DNA from: Cryoendolithus antarcticus
Taxonomy: Eukaryota > Ascomycota > Dothideomycetes > Cladosporiales > Cladosporiaceae
NCBI GenBank assembly: GCA_002077065.1
Contig: NAJO01000040.1
Coordinates: 1 to 64,000 of the forward strand
Direction of reading: 5' to 3'
DNA: 64,000 nt
The notes beneath the pieces were generated by a model. It worked only from the letters and a program-made list of their open reading frames with translations. It was not told where the DNA came from and searched no databases. This document shows, piece after piece, positions 1 through 9,710 of this stretch. The first letter of the stretch is position 1. Every line of letters begins with the position of its first letter. Both the position numbers and the translations under genes were made by a program.

Positions 1-100
1 CCTAACCCTAACCCTAACCCTAACCCTAACCCTAACCCTAACCCTAACCCTAACCCTAACCCTAACCCTAACCCTAACCCTAACCCTAACCCTAACCCTA
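1..100. repeat. Telomere repeat tract (CCCTAA)n
   Basis: One hundred bases of uninterrupted CCCTAA units, about 16.7 copies with no variant repeats. The C-rich strand reads 5' to 3' from position 1, as expected for the left end of a chromosome whose G-rich TTAGGG strand is the 3' overhang strand. TTAGGG is the usual telomere of filamentous ascomycetes. Confidence 0.98.
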
Positions 101-420
101 GGGAAGGCTCCTAGGAGAGAAATCGTAAAAACCGCGTATTCTCGGGGTCTTTAGAAAAGTGCGCTAGGTAGAATACGAGGTCTTCCTAAAAACCGCGATA
201 TAGAGTTAACGGGGCTACTTCGAAGCGTCCAAAACCGTTTTGTAGTATACTATACCCTAAATATACTATAAGGCGACTCTATCTAAGGAGACGTAGACCT
301 TAATAAGTTAAGTGATAATGTCTTAGCCGCACGGGAGGTCAACGGTCGCCTATTAGATCCTAGCGTTAGCTATAGATCGGACATTTCGAGTAGGGCGAAA
401 GGGAGGAGTGCTAGGTTGCT
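101..420. repeat. Subtelomeric sliver with RIP-like bias
   Basis: No open frame of note. By hand count this stretch has roughly 38 TpA but only about 4 CpA and 6 TpG, while CpG stays common. That is the pattern left by repeat-induced point mutation (CpA to TpA) and is unlike the rest of the window. It is probably a mutated fragment of a subtelomeric repeat or transposon; nothing in it identifies the parent element. Confidence 0.6.
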
Positions 421-576
421 ACGGCTTGAATGCCTGAGGCCCCCAGGCATCACATCACAAGCTGCACTGCATCACTAGGAAACTCACCATCAACAAACAT
501 TTCCTGGGATAGCATCTACAATTCACGAGGTTCACTCCGAGTCCCATTCCTCGTCCATGTCAATCTTTCCGCCAAC

Positions 577-1195
577 ATGACCGAAAATCATCCTCCCACC
601 TCAACAACAGCCCCTCCAGCCGACCAACCCGGCAGACCGTACTACGACTCCCTGCGATCCACCCTGCGCAGCACTCTCACACAGAAGCGCCTGCTTGACG
701 ACAAGCTTGCCGCGCTAGAGGAAAACATCCACAAAACCGAAACAGCCTATCTGGAAGAAACGCTCAACTCTGGAAACATCGTGCGAGGGTTCGACGGGTG
801 GGTCAAGGGCGTTGTTGTTGGAGCAGGAGCGGGAGGAGCAGGGGGGAGAGATGGTGGGAGGAATAGGGGTGGGAGGGTGAGGGAGGAGGAACGGGTGTTT
901 AGTAGGAGTAGCGGAGGGTGGGTGAAGGTGCGCAGACTCCCCGCTTCACTCGTGTATGTTGTTGTATCAGCAAAGCCATGTGGCTAACACGTTTGAATTA
1001 CAGGCGCAAGAAGGCAGCGAAAGCAACACGCCTTCGCACGCCGCGACGCCTACGGGAATGGGCATGGGCGATGGGGTCAACGGGGCTGCGAATGGGGTAG
1101 GGAAGACAGGGAACAAGAAGAAACGAGGTGCTGAGAGGGAAGAGGAAGAGGAGAAAGCTGTGAAGAGAGGGAAGGTCACTTACACAAGGGACTGA
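577..1195 (+). CDS. EAF6: EAF6-like subunit of the NuA4 histone acetyltransferase
   Basis: Small nuclear protein of about 178 aa. Its family is a subunit of NuA4 (and NuA3 in yeast), which acetylates histone tails. The Eaf6 signature is visible at residues 30-75: a short coiled coil with LDDKLAALEENI, then KTETAYLEET and GNIVRGFDGW, and later RVFSRSS. The C-terminus is Lys/Arg/Glu rich and ends KRGKVTYTRD, as in fungal homologs. Two exons: 577 to about 921 (or 927) and 1004-1195. The acceptor is ACAG at 1000-1003 with a CTAAC branch site at 984-988; the donor is GTGAAG (922) or GTGCGC (928), both in phase. I chose the ATG at 577 (context CCAACATGA) because the family begins there; an in-frame ATG at 430 would add an unconserved leader inside the subtelomere. 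The gene starts only about 480 bp from the telomere repeats. Confidence 0.85.
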
Positions 1196-1523
1196 GATGA
1201 TACAGCGGTATGGGGAGTGGTGATGAGATGACTTTAGCATGGCGTCTGGGATGGATTTGTGAGATGTGGAAGAAGCGATGATACCCGGAGGCATATGCTA
1301 TGTTCATTCAAGCGGTTCAGTCGCGTCTACTGTTCATTCTGCTCCAACACTATGCCCATGCATCAAACTTCAGTCTCATGCTACCACCGGCTGCTGATCC
1401 AGTACGCCGTGCGTGTAGTCCCACCGTAATACCATACCCATGCGCCATTCCCCATCGCTAAGCTCAAAGAACGCTCATCATTTCGAACGCAGACACTCCA
1501 ATCTCGTCTGCTCTTGGACAAGA
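1196..1523. other. Convergent 3' intergenic region
   Basis: Spacer between the converging EAF6 gene and the gene at 1524-2798. It should hold both 3' UTRs. No repeat or further gene was seen. Confidence 0.5.
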
Positions 1524-2798
1524 TCATGCTCCTCCCCTCGGTCCCTGCCGATGTCTCTTCACGACCCTCGGCGTAGCCTGCACCCTCACAAACTCGCTCT
1601 TACCCAAGTCGTAGAAGCTCTGCACATCGAAGACGATCTTGCCCGTACTGCCTCTCACTTCCACCAGTCCTGACACTACAATCGCTCCTCGTGGCGGCTC
1701 AGCTTTTGCAGGTAGCCAGGCGGCGCTGAGATTCTGGGAGAAGGCTGACAGGGCGATGGGGAGTGAAGTAGCGTTTAGATCGCGCTTTGCTGGCAAAGGT
1801 AAAGGAGGGAGGTAGGGTAACGAAGTGGTCGTCGGTGCTGCCGCAGGTTCGAGTTTGGCGTCTGGTGTCGAGGGCGCAGGTGGAGCAGCAATACTGCTAC
1901 TGCTCGTCGGATCCGTCTGCGCTCCGAGTCTTTTCCCCGCCTTAGCATGTGTGTGCTTCTGCATCATCTCCACCGCATGCTTATACCGCTCCTCCGGACT
2001 GAACGGATCCCTTCCCTCCCAACCCATGGCTTGCTTTGCTTTCCGCCACTGTATTCCAACCACGAGTGTAGCCGTCGCGTATGCTCCGTCAAAGGCAGCT
2101 TTCGGCCAGAGTGCTCTCTTCGTCCGCCACCACTCATCCGCTGTGATCTTCTGCTGACTCCACGCGATGAAATCTTCTCCCAACTCCAAACCAGAGCGCT
2201 GGTACTCCAGAGGTGGAGCGTCGGGATAGGTCATCTCCAGCCAGTAGTGCCCGACCTTCGTGTTGGAGCCTATGCGCATTGTAATCGCAGGCCGGGCGAC
2301 CATCTGCTGATGCACGAGCTGCACTAACGCTGCCTGTATCTTCTTCGCTCGAGGAGGATCTTTGGCCACTTTCATGAACTCCTGCCATTCGGGATCAGAC
2401 CCTTTGTAAAATGTCCGCGGCAGCGCTCTTGCCCAGGTCAAGGGAATGAAGCGGTTCTCCTCATCCGCATAGTCGCTCGCACCGGCTGCATCCTCAGGTG
2501 CGCCCTCGCCCGAAGTCTCGACACCTTCCTCTACATCCAGATCCTCCAACAGTGGCTCCATGTAGTGATCCCATACTTGCAGGGCGCCGTAGTAGGCTGT
2601 CACGTAGAGGGCGGCGGTGGCTATGCGTTTCCAGGTGAAGACGCTGGGTTGCTTGAAGCGGACTGTCTGGAAGCGGTAGGGGTCGCCATTCTTGCTGTGT
2701 AGGAGTTGGGAGGCGGGACGGGCGTGTGAGGGTATTCGGGGTGGTCGATAGTGAGGATATTGTTGGCGTAGCCGGAAGGCTCGTGAGAGGCGGAACAT
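1524..2798 (-). CDS. Conserved hypothetical protein, probable mitochondrial membrane protein
   Basis: Uninterrupted 424-aa frame starting at a true ATG (2796-2798). I do not recognise the family. The first 50 residues are rich in Arg, Ser, Pro and His with almost no acid (starts MFRLSRAFRLRQQ), like a mitochondrial presequence. A single hydrophobic stretch follows at about residues 57-75 (RIATAALYVTAYYGALQVW). The middle is a globular Trp-rich domain (about 115-270). Residues about 285-350 are low complexity and rich in Ala, Pro and Ser. The C-terminus (about 360-424) looks like a second small beta-rich domain with GAIVVSGLVEVRGSTGKIVF. It shares a 276-bp divergent promoter with the Vps3844 gene. 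The mitochondrial location is inferred from composition only. Confidence 0.75.
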   Translation of the reverse strand: MFRLSRAFRLRQQYPHYRPPRIPSHARPASQLLHSKNGDPYRFQTVRFKQPSVFTWKRIATAALYVTAYYGALQVWDHYMEPLLEDLDVEEGVETSGEGAPEDAAGASDYADEENRFIPLTWARALPRTFYKGSDPEWQEFMKVAKDPPRAKKIQAALVQLVHQQMVARPAITMRIGSNTKVGHYWLEMTYPDAPPLEYQRSGLELGEDFIAWSQQKITADEWWRTKRALWPKAAFDGAYATATLVVGIQWRKAKQAMGWEGRDPFSPEERYKHAVEMMQKHTHAKAGKRLGAQTDPTSSSSIAAPPAPSTPDAKLEPAAAPTTTSLPYLPPLPLPAKRDLNATSLPIALSAFSQNLSAAWLPAKAEPPRGAIVVSGLVEVRGSTGKIVFDVQSFYDLGKSEFVRVQATPRVVKRHRQGPRGGA

Positions 2799-3074
2799 GG
2801 TTGGGAGGGGTTATTGCATTTGCGGGACTGTCGTCAAGGATGGTGCGTGGTATGCTAGTAAGAGTGAGAGTTTGTGTAAGCTGCGATTTGTTCCAGGCTA
2901 CAATTGTGCTGCAATAATGTGAATGTATGTAGGCACTTTGACCTCGACATCGGCGCGGGACGATGTTGCAGTAGGGTGGCGCTCACAAGTCTTGGCACGT
3001 AGCTATCGCGAGAAGCAACGACGACATCACCGATCAGTCCACTGATAATCTGATTACAGGCCAACAACACAGCG
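2799..3074. promoter_or_regulatory. Divergent promoter region
   Basis: 276 bp between the divergent starts of the mitochondrial-type protein (minus) and Vps3844 (plus). It must carry both promoters. I see no convincing TATA box or repeated operator. Confidence 0.5.
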
Positions 3075-4282
3075 ATGAGGTTCACATCGCTACCGCTGCT
3101 CTCAGCAATCGGCTGTGTCGCGCACGCCGCAGCGACAGCGACAGCGACAGGCCATGTCTACACCTTCGATCCAACCCGGGAGGCATCACAGCAGCTCGAG
3201 CCGCAGACGCTATCGCCGGCGGTTGCACGACTGGTGATGGCGCAGAGAGCTGGAGTAGAGGACTTCCATATTGATCGGGCATTGAACAAGGAGGAGATCA
3301 ATGCGATCAACACACATGGCAGGAAGACGCCACTGCTGAGGAGTGATGGGCGGACGGGCAATGCCTTTTTGCTGGCCTTCACCAAGGATGAGGCGGACGT
3401 AACTCGTGAGCATTATACTTACCCTCTCCCACACAGGACATCGTACTAATAAGACCAGATGTCCCTATATCCACATCCTCCTTCACCATCTCCCCCGCAC
3501 CCGAGCGAACGTCGACCCTCCACCTCTTCCTCGACCTCATCACTCAGTCCGACCCCTCGCACGCCTTCCCGGAGCTAGAGCTCGATGAATTCTTACGCAT
3601 CCCCAACGGCGACCTCTACCTCTTCGCCTCCTCTCCTGCAGTCCTCGCAACGACATTCGTTCAACTCCGCGACGAAGCAACCTGGCACGTCACCGCCCTG
3701 CTCATGCCCCTGTCTGATTCAACCTCGACTTGGGGCACCTACAGCATGCCGAACGCCGAGTCTCCCCTTCAGCCTCGCCAGGCGAAACGCCAAGTCCTCC
3801 CCTACGACCCCGAGGAGCCGCTAGCAGAACCCTCCTACCACCAATCCCTCTCAGACAACACATCCGACCACCTCCAAATCTTCAAATCCAACAACACTCA
3901 GACCCGCCCTCTCGAAGGCATCCTCCCAGCCTGCTTCTCCAGCCTCTCAGCCTGCCAAACCACGACGCGAAACTGCACCGGCCACGGCTCCTGCAGTCTG
4001 AAGTACACAGACAAAGATGCCGGCTCTGGGCTCGGCGCCTGCTACTCCTGCGCCTGTCAGGCTAGTGTTGTGACGACGGATGGGAAGAAGAAGACTACGA
4101 CCTGGGGAGGCCCTGCGTGCCAGAAGAGGGATGTGAGTGTGGAGTTCTGGCTCATTGTGTTGTTCACTGTGGGGTTGATATTCGTGGTTGGCTTTGCGGT
4201 GGGGACTGTGTGGGAAATGGGATCGGAGGAGCTGCCGAGCGTCATCGGTGCTGGCGTCAGTGGACCGGTGAAGAAGTCGTGA
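3075..4282 (+). CDS. Vps3844-type (DUF3844) vacuolar sorting / ER membrane protein
   Basis: Type I membrane protein of 384 aa. Exons 3075-3405 and 3459-4282; intron of 53 nt with GTGAGC donor, ACTAAT branch site (3445-3450) and CCAG acceptor. Splicing restores one frame through CATGTCCCTATATCC. The N-terminus is a signal peptide (residues 1 to about 20, LPLLSAIGCVAHAAA). The lumenal part contains LHLFLDLITQSD and PNGDLYLF. Near the C-terminus comes a Cys-rich EGF-like module (about residues 258-325, with SACQTTTRNCTGHGSCSLKY and CYSCACQ), then one transmembrane helix (about 339-362) and a short cytosolic tail. This arrangement defines the fungal DUF3844 family, annotated as Vps3844. Its precise role is poorly known; a vacuolar sorting function is taken from the family name. 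Confidence 0.85.
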
Positions 4283-4585
4283 AGTGCTGAATGAGTAGAT
4301 GTGATTCGGGTGCATTTGTCGCGGCGTTCACGGATGATTTTGAGTATTTTCGGACCAGAGCGACGATGAGTGTATAGTCTTGTATTGAATCAGCCGTACC
4401 TAACTTCTGCTGCGTGTTGTAATGGGTTGCGAGTATCTCCCCGCCGGGCACAGGTCAAACTACATGTAGCGTGTTGTCTGAGCCCAATCGATTGCCGACG
4501 TCTGTTGCATTAGGTTTCGACTTCATGTCTCCCTCGATTCTATCATCGACACACTAGTGCAGATCAACACATAACCTCATCGATT

Positions 4586-5554
4586 ATGCTTGATGCGATG
4601 GCAAATGAAGAAGGCGATCTGTGGCTGTTTGGCTATGGGTAAGTGGCCTCGATCGTCTCGCCGAAGCACGTTACCGACTTCTTACAGATCATTGATCTGG
4701 AAGCCGCCACCGCATTACGGTACGCACTTCCATCCCTCCCTTGCTATATGATTGAGTTGCTCGTTGCTCATCCTACGATCGTGCCAGACCTCCGCCTACC
4801 TGGGTTCATAGAAGGCTACGTCCGTCGCTTCTGGCAGGTACGCTCTGACTGAGGCACTGGACTTCGATCGAGATGCAATCAACAAGACAAAGTATCTGAC
4901 GAAGTGGCGGATGCATAGGCTAGGTATGTACATGAACCAGCTGGAGATCACACGAATGTATCACTAACAGCTCCGAAGCGAGGACCACCGCGGCACACCC
5001 GAACAGCCAGGCCGCGTCGTCACGTTGATCGAGCGCGAGGTCTGGGAGACGCTCACGGACCAAGTAAGAACATGCCTCGCTGACTCTACATCCGTAACGA
5101 GGGCTAAGCTGAAGCATCACAGCATCCCTCCGCCCCTCCTCAAGTCCAAGGAGCCGCCTACCGCATTCCCGCCACCCATGTCGCAGAAGTGAAAGCCTAC
5201 CTCGACATCCGCGAGATAAACGGGTATAGCATGCACTATACGTCCTTCCACGCCTTCCCTTCAGCCAACCCCGATGATCTGACAATCGATGGGGATGCGC
5301 GGCCATTAAAGCCAATACAATGCCTCGTCTACATCGGCACGCCAGATAATCCGCAGTTCCTTGGACCGCAGGATCCGAAAGCGCTGGCGGAGCGGATAGC
5401 GATGTGTAGGGGGCCAAGTGGGGAGAATAGGGAGTATCTGTTCATGCTTGAGGAGGCTCTGCGGGGTTTGCATGCAAGGGAGGAAAGGGGCGGGGTGGTG
5501 GATGAGCATGTCACTGATTTGGCTGCGAGGGTTCGAGCACTCATCAGAGAGTAG
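4586..5554 (+). CDS. ChaC-family glutathione-specific gamma-glutamylcyclotransferase
   Basis: Five-exon gene for a 219-aa cytosolic enzyme of the ChaC/Gcg1 family, which splits glutathione into 5-oxoproline and Cys-Gly. Exons: 4586-4638, 4688-4719, 4788-4837, 4971-5063, 5123-5554. All junctions are GT-AG and keep one frame. Splicing assembles the nucleotide-like loop LWLFGYGSLIWKPPPHYD (about residues 13-30), then PGFIEGYVRRFWQ, DHRGTPEQPGRVVTL and YLDIREINGYS, whose Glu matches the catalytic position of the family. The third intron (4838-4970, 133 nt) is the least certain because it adds LRSE before DHRG. Length fits fungal Gcg1 proteins (about 220-240 aa). The gene ends 85 bp from the converging phosphoesterase gene. 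Confidence 0.88.
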
Positions 5555-5639
5555 ATAGACGAGGACTCGGAGATCGAAGGATTTGATCGCGTTGCCTGAG
5601 TCTTTACAGCGTTCGCAAGTCCATTGGGAGTGTCAAGAT

Positions 5640-7859
5640 CTACCCAGTCCTGACCATAAAAACATACCATCCCCCAGCTCCAACGCCCACGACCCCCAAT
5701 CCCCTCCAAAACTCCCCCCAAGCCCGTCTCGCGACACTCTGTTTCCGCGGCCGTCGTTTCCACTTCCCCTGCGAATCCCCATCCCCGTAGTCTCCCACAC
5801 TCCCCACATTGCTCTCCTCGTCATCGCTTGGATCAGCCCACTGGACTTGCGGGTAAAGACCCGCTTTCTCGATTAGTCCATTCGAAGGCGAAGGCGTATG
5901 AGGGCTGACGCTGCGGATGCGCGCGTTGTGACTGCGTTGGACACTCAAGTGGGAGGAGTCTTGGGCGGGTGTCGAGGAGAGGGAAGTAGAAGCTGCGCGT
6001 TGGCGGGACTTCGAGAGGGACTTGTTTTGGGTGGAGAAGCCGTTGGTGAGGCTGATGGGCTGTTTGTCGGGAGAGCGAGAGCGGATGAGGGCGAGTCTTG
6101 ATGGGACGTCTGGTTCATCGTCTTCCGTGTCTGGGGTGGAGTTGCCACGAATGGCGACGATTATCGCGCGGACTAGTAGGATAATGAGAGTCAGGCCTGC
6201 GAGCTGGGCGTAGGTGAGGAAGATGCCGAGTTGGTCTGGTAGAAGGCAAAGATGAGTCTGCACTGTCGCCGCTGCTGTCCCAATAGCCTCACCCTTGTCG
6301 TTCACGGGATTCCAAAGGCTGACTAGCAAGAAGCCAGGCCTCCGCACGCCCATCGCCCAGCTGAAGGACTTGACGGTGACTTCACGAATGTTTTGCAATC
6401 GCGACTTGCCGTTGCCAGTGACGAGATTCCAGCGGTGGGATACATCGCAGTAGTCGTGGTCATCGCCCGAGAAAATGTGCACGATCTCGCCGGCAACACT
6501 GATCTGCTGCGCGATCTTGGTCGACAATGATCGCGTTAGTGCGTTCTGGTACTGATAGCCACCTCGTATGGAGATGGCCTTGCCAAGTTCACGCAGCTTG
6601 CCACAGTCGGTATCGGGATCGCGGTACAGAGGGACATGAGACAGCAGGATGACAGGTAGCTGGGCCTGACCTTGGACTGCAGCTGTCAATTTGCTGAGCT
6701 TCGTGCTTTCGCCGTCAGATCTCTGCAACAGAGTCCGTCCGTCAGGCCGCCTGTCAGGAAAGAGATCGTCCAGGTAGTCACTGGTGGACTTTGCGACAGG
6801 AGCCTGCACGGTCCCCATGAAGCTCATCGTGGGCTGCCAGATCGCTTTCCGTTCTTCAGCCTGCGCTTCCGTGCTGTCGCCACCACCTGACTCAAATTGA
6901 CTATACGCCGCCAGTGAAGGAGCATCGATGCTGACAAATGTATGATTCCCGAGTACATCAACACGATTGCCCTCGCCAAAGCGAGTCTCATGTCGATCTC
7001 TCACCGCGAGCTGCACGCCAGGTCCGAACCCAAGGTCATGATTGCCAGGCAGACTGGTGATCACGCGTCTGGTCTTGCCTCCAGAGATGGCATACTGCTC
7101 GGTCTTGACCAGGCTCGCACCATTCTCGACACTAGTCGGATGAGTTGACACCTCACCAGCAACATGCGCCTCGCGGTCGGACTTCGGATAAAGCTGTCGT
7201 GGGTCAAGAAAGATCCGACCGAACCGATCATACTCGTCTTCCCACTGCGCAGGTCCCCACTTCCTCCACCGTCCGTTCTCGCCATGCACGAAAGCCTTCG
7301 AGTCCTTATCCCTCTCACTCAACGAAGAGCTCGAGACCGTCCTTGACTGCCCGAAACTCAGCGACGTCTCCACACTACGCTTAGTACCAGGCGCTTTGAT
7401 CCCGAGATCCGTCAAATGCTTCCTCTGATGCGCAGTAAGCGCTCTAGCCTTCGACGTGCTCCATTCCCTTCCTCCATCCAGCAGATCACCTAGGAACACC
7501 ACACTGTCTGGATCGAGTTGCTCATTGATGAGACGGAAGTTCCGTGCCATGTACTGGTCCGTGTAGCTCTCCGTCAACGCACTCAGCGGCCATGGTCGTC
7601 CTGGGTATGTGTGCGGGTCCACCAGCTGCGGATCTGCTATGAAGACTAGATGGTGTGGTGTCGCTCCTGCCGGCCAATGCTCCCATTCTGACCAGTTGCA
7701 GGACTTGACATGGTTGCTGGAGACTGAGCGCTCGCCATAATGTATGGCGTATACCCAGAATAGGATCAAGAGGATCGCAGTCGGGGAGATTTGGCGGAGA
7801 ATGGGGTAGCGTCGGGCTATAGCCTGGATATGATGTGACGCGACATGCTGCAGATGCAT
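5640..7859 (-). CDS. Ted1/Cdc1-type metallophosphoesterase (GPI-anchor ethanolamine-phosphate remodelling)
   Basis: Intron-less 739-aa protein. The first ATG in the frame is at 7859; upstream sequence lacks one. Order: signal-anchor helix at residues 28-41; calcineurin-like metallophosphoesterase core with IADPQ (74-78), FLGDLLDGGREW (122-133), SLPGNHDLGFG, ILLSHVPLYR and FSGDDHDYCD, which supply the Asp, Asn and His metal ligands; a transmembrane segment at about 535-560; a long Ser/Arg-rich cytosolic tail; and a final hydrophobic stretch near the C-terminus. GDLLDGGREW is characteristic of Cdc1/Ted1, ER enzymes that remove ethanolamine phosphate from GPI-anchor mannose and so help GPI proteins leave the ER. 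Whether this is the Cdc1 or the Ted1 ortholog is not settled by the sequence. The Ser/Arg-rich tail (about 570-720) is longer than in yeast. Confidence 0.88.
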   Translation of the reverse strand: MHLQHVASHHIQAIARRYPILRQISPTAILLILFWVYAIHYGERSVSSNHVKSCNWSEWEHWPAGATPHHLVFIADPQLVDPHTYPGRPWPLSALTESYTDQYMARNFRLINEQLDPDSVVFLGDLLDGGREWSTSKARALTAHQRKHLTDLGIKAPGTKRSVETSLSFGQSRTVSSSSLSERDKDSKAFVHGENGRWRKWGPAQWEDEYDRFGRIFLDPRQLYPKSDREAHVAGEVSTHPTSVENGASLVKTEQYAISGGKTRRVITSLPGNHDLGFGPGVQLAVRDRHETRFGEGNRVDVLGNHTFVSIDAPSLAAYSQFESGGGDSTEAQAEERKAIWQPTMSFMGTVQAPVAKSTSDYLDDLFPDRRPDGRTLLQRSDGESTKLSKLTAAVQGQAQLPVILLSHVPLYRDPDTDCGKLRELGKAISIRGGYQYQNALTRSLSTKIAQQISVAGEIVHIFSGDDHDYCDVSHRWNLVTGNGKSRLQNIREVTVKSFSWAMGVRRPGFLLVSLWNPVNDKGEAIGTAAATVQTHLCLLPDQLGIFLTYAQLAGLTLIILLVRAIIVAIRGNSTPDTEDDEPDVPSRLALIRSRSPDKQPISLTNGFSTQNKSLSKSRQRAASTSLSSTPAQDSSHLSVQRSHNARIRSVSPHTPSPSNGLIEKAGLYPQVQWADPSDDEESNVGSVGDYGDGDSQGKWKRRPRKQSVARRAWGEFWRGLGVVGVGAGGWYVFMVRTG

Positions 7860-8349
7860 TGCTGGACAGCTCGCCTCGAGTCTGCACACATCGCGAGTAG
7901 CTGGGCGGGCCAAGAGCGAAGTAGAAGACGGGGTTGTGGAGTATTATTAGAGTGAGGTCACTCACTCGCGCGTGAGGCGCGTGCGGCAGGGTAAGCTTTC
8001 GGGGCGCACAGCGCTAAATTTGATTGATCATCCATCAAATGCGCCTCAGCTGCATGCACTCCTGATGTAAATCCGTACGGTCTTCCTCGGGCCCCTTGCG
8101 TAGACGAGAGCAGAGACGTACATCACCAGTAGGTTCACCTTAGTAACGCATAGGCAATGCCGTCCCTCAGCAAAGCAGCAGGGCCCCCTGCGACATCTAG
8201 AACTCTGCCGAAGGGGTGCAACAACTGCCGAGCAGCAGCTCATCCACAGTAACGTCACTCATATCACGACAGGCAAAGCGAGCATTTCATTGTATCTTCA
8301 CTCACATTTACCTTCTCCTTCCTCCATCTCACTTCCGCGATTCCCCACC
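7860..8349. promoter_or_regulatory. Divergent promoter region
   Basis: 490 bp between the phosphoesterase (minus) and the NmrA-like gene (plus). The 60 bp before the plus-strand ATG are strongly pyrimidine-rich, usual for filamentous-fungal promoters. No other gene seen. Confidence 0.5.
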
Positions 8350-9282
8350 ATGCTAGTCATCGTTGGAGCCTCGGGCAAGCTTGGCTTCGCCACACTCACA
8401 TCACTCCTAGATCATCAATTGTTGGCTTCATCACAAATCGCCGTCACATCCTCATCCACCTCTGGCTCCTCAAAGCTCCAGCCCTTCACTTCCCAAGGTG
8501 TCACTCTGCACAACGCAAATTGGGACGATCCCATTACTCACTGGACTTCAGTCTTCAAGAACGCGGATGCCATCTTCCTCATTTCCTCAGCACGCATCCA
8601 GAAGGACTTCCACGATGCATCGCCAGGTCATGGTCGCGAAGCAGACCACTTCAGAGCCCTGGAAGGCGCCAAAGCAGCAGGCGTGAAGCATGTCTACTAC
8701 ACGAGTCTCGCGTTCGCCAATCCCAGCAAATCTTGCGTCATGACTGCGCATGAGCGGACTGAGGCTTACCTGGCTGAGCACTGGGCGGGTCATTTCACGA
8801 TTATTAGAGAGGGACTGTATAGTGAGAGCTGGCCTCTTTACTTCGGCCACTGGGACTTGCAGAGTGATCGGAATAGGTCCGAGGTGATCACTGCGGGTGG
8901 TGGGAAGATCAGCTGGACGAGTATCGCTGATCTGGGCTTGGCTAATGCGTTGATCTTGGCTGCACCGAGGGACGAGTGGAAGGGGAGGACGGTGTATCTG
9001 AGTCAGAAGCAGGCTCTGAGCTTGGCCGAGGTCGCGAAGGTCGTGAGTGAAGCGAAGGGAAGTGAAGTGGCATTCCGTGAAGTATCCAGAGATGAGCACG
9101 AGCATTTCTACGCCAAGGAGAGGGGTATGGATGAGGGGCTAGTGACGTGGTGGAGTAAGACGTATGCTGCGTTGATGGACGGCGAGTGTGAGATCAATGA
9201 CTCGACATTGGAGGATTTGCTGGCGTCTAAGGGTGTCAAACCGAAGCCAATGGAGAAGACTATACACGAGATGCTGCGATGA
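8350..9282 (+). CDS. NmrA-like / atypical SDR NAD(P)-binding protein
   Basis: Intron-less 310-aa protein. The ATG at 8350 sits in a good context (CCCACCATGC) and is followed directly by the Rossmann strand MLVIVGASGKLG, whose GxxGxxG dinucleotide-binding loop marks the NmrA/QOR2 branch of atypical short-chain dehydrogenases. Later motifs fit: AIFLISS (strand 4), the helix AAGVKHVYYTSLAF, and FTIIREGLYSESW. This branch covers NmrA-type redox sensors (regulators that bind NAD(P)) and quinone oxidoreductase 2 enzymes; the sequence does not decide between them. A classical YxxxK catalytic pair is not obvious (YYTSLAFANPSKS). Stand-alone gene with no clustered partners. Confidence 0.85.
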   Translation: MLVIVGASGKLGFATLTSLLDHQLLASSQIAVTSSSTSGSSKLQPFTSQGVTLHNANWDDPITHWTSVFKNADAIFLISSARIQKDFHDASPGHGREADHFRALEGAKAAGVKHVYYTSLAFANPSKSCVMTAHERTEAYLAEHWAGHFTIIREGLYSESWPLYFGHWDLQSDRNRSEVITAGGGKISWTSIADLGLANALILAAPRDEWKGRTVYLSQKQALSLAEVAKVVSEAKGSEVAFREVSRDEHEHFYAKERGMDEGLVTWWSKTYAALMDGECEINDSTLEDLLASKGVKPKPMEKTIHEMLR

Positions 9283-9710
9283 TGAGTCTAGGACGAGCGC
9301 CGCTATGGCTACATGATTCCTCACGCCTACACAGTTGCCGCCGCTTTTCCATATCCCCAAAAGCAGCCAAGGCTTTTGTCAGCTTTGCCGTTGCACTCAA
9401 ATATCGCACCGCAGCGTATATGAGAGCACAGATCCGGGGTCAATATAAACACCCATCACCTGGCTCTCCTCCGCGCTGCGCGTTGATTGTCATTGTGGTG
9501 AGTGTGCCAGTGAAAGTATTGGAATGTTCCAAACTTTGAGAGAACGACCGCGCCGCCGCGGAGTCGCAGGGCTTCCCTTCACTTCAGATTAGTTCTACGG
9601 GTTTGCGCCTGGTGGGATCGGAATTGTCCGCAGTTATGATGTGCTGCCATAGCCACGCCGACAGTGGCGATAATCTATTGCTAGAGGCAAGCGAAGAAGC
9701 GAAATTCGCG
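9283..9710. other. Convergent 3' intergenic region
   Basis: 428 bp between the NmrA-like gene and the 3' end of the minisatellite gene. No open frame with coding character, RNA gene or repeat was seen. Confidence 0.4.

Noticed and set aside
430..576. Longer start for EAF6 at the ATG at 430
   Set aside because: The extra 49 residues have no family similarity and begin at the edge of the RIP-like sequence; the Eaf6 N-terminus fits the ATG at 577.
4838..4970. Extra coding exon inside the third ChaC intron
   Set aside because: The frame from FWQ hits a stop (TGA in GACTGAGG) within a few codons and the conserved DHRGTPE block follows directly after the acceptor at 4969-4970.
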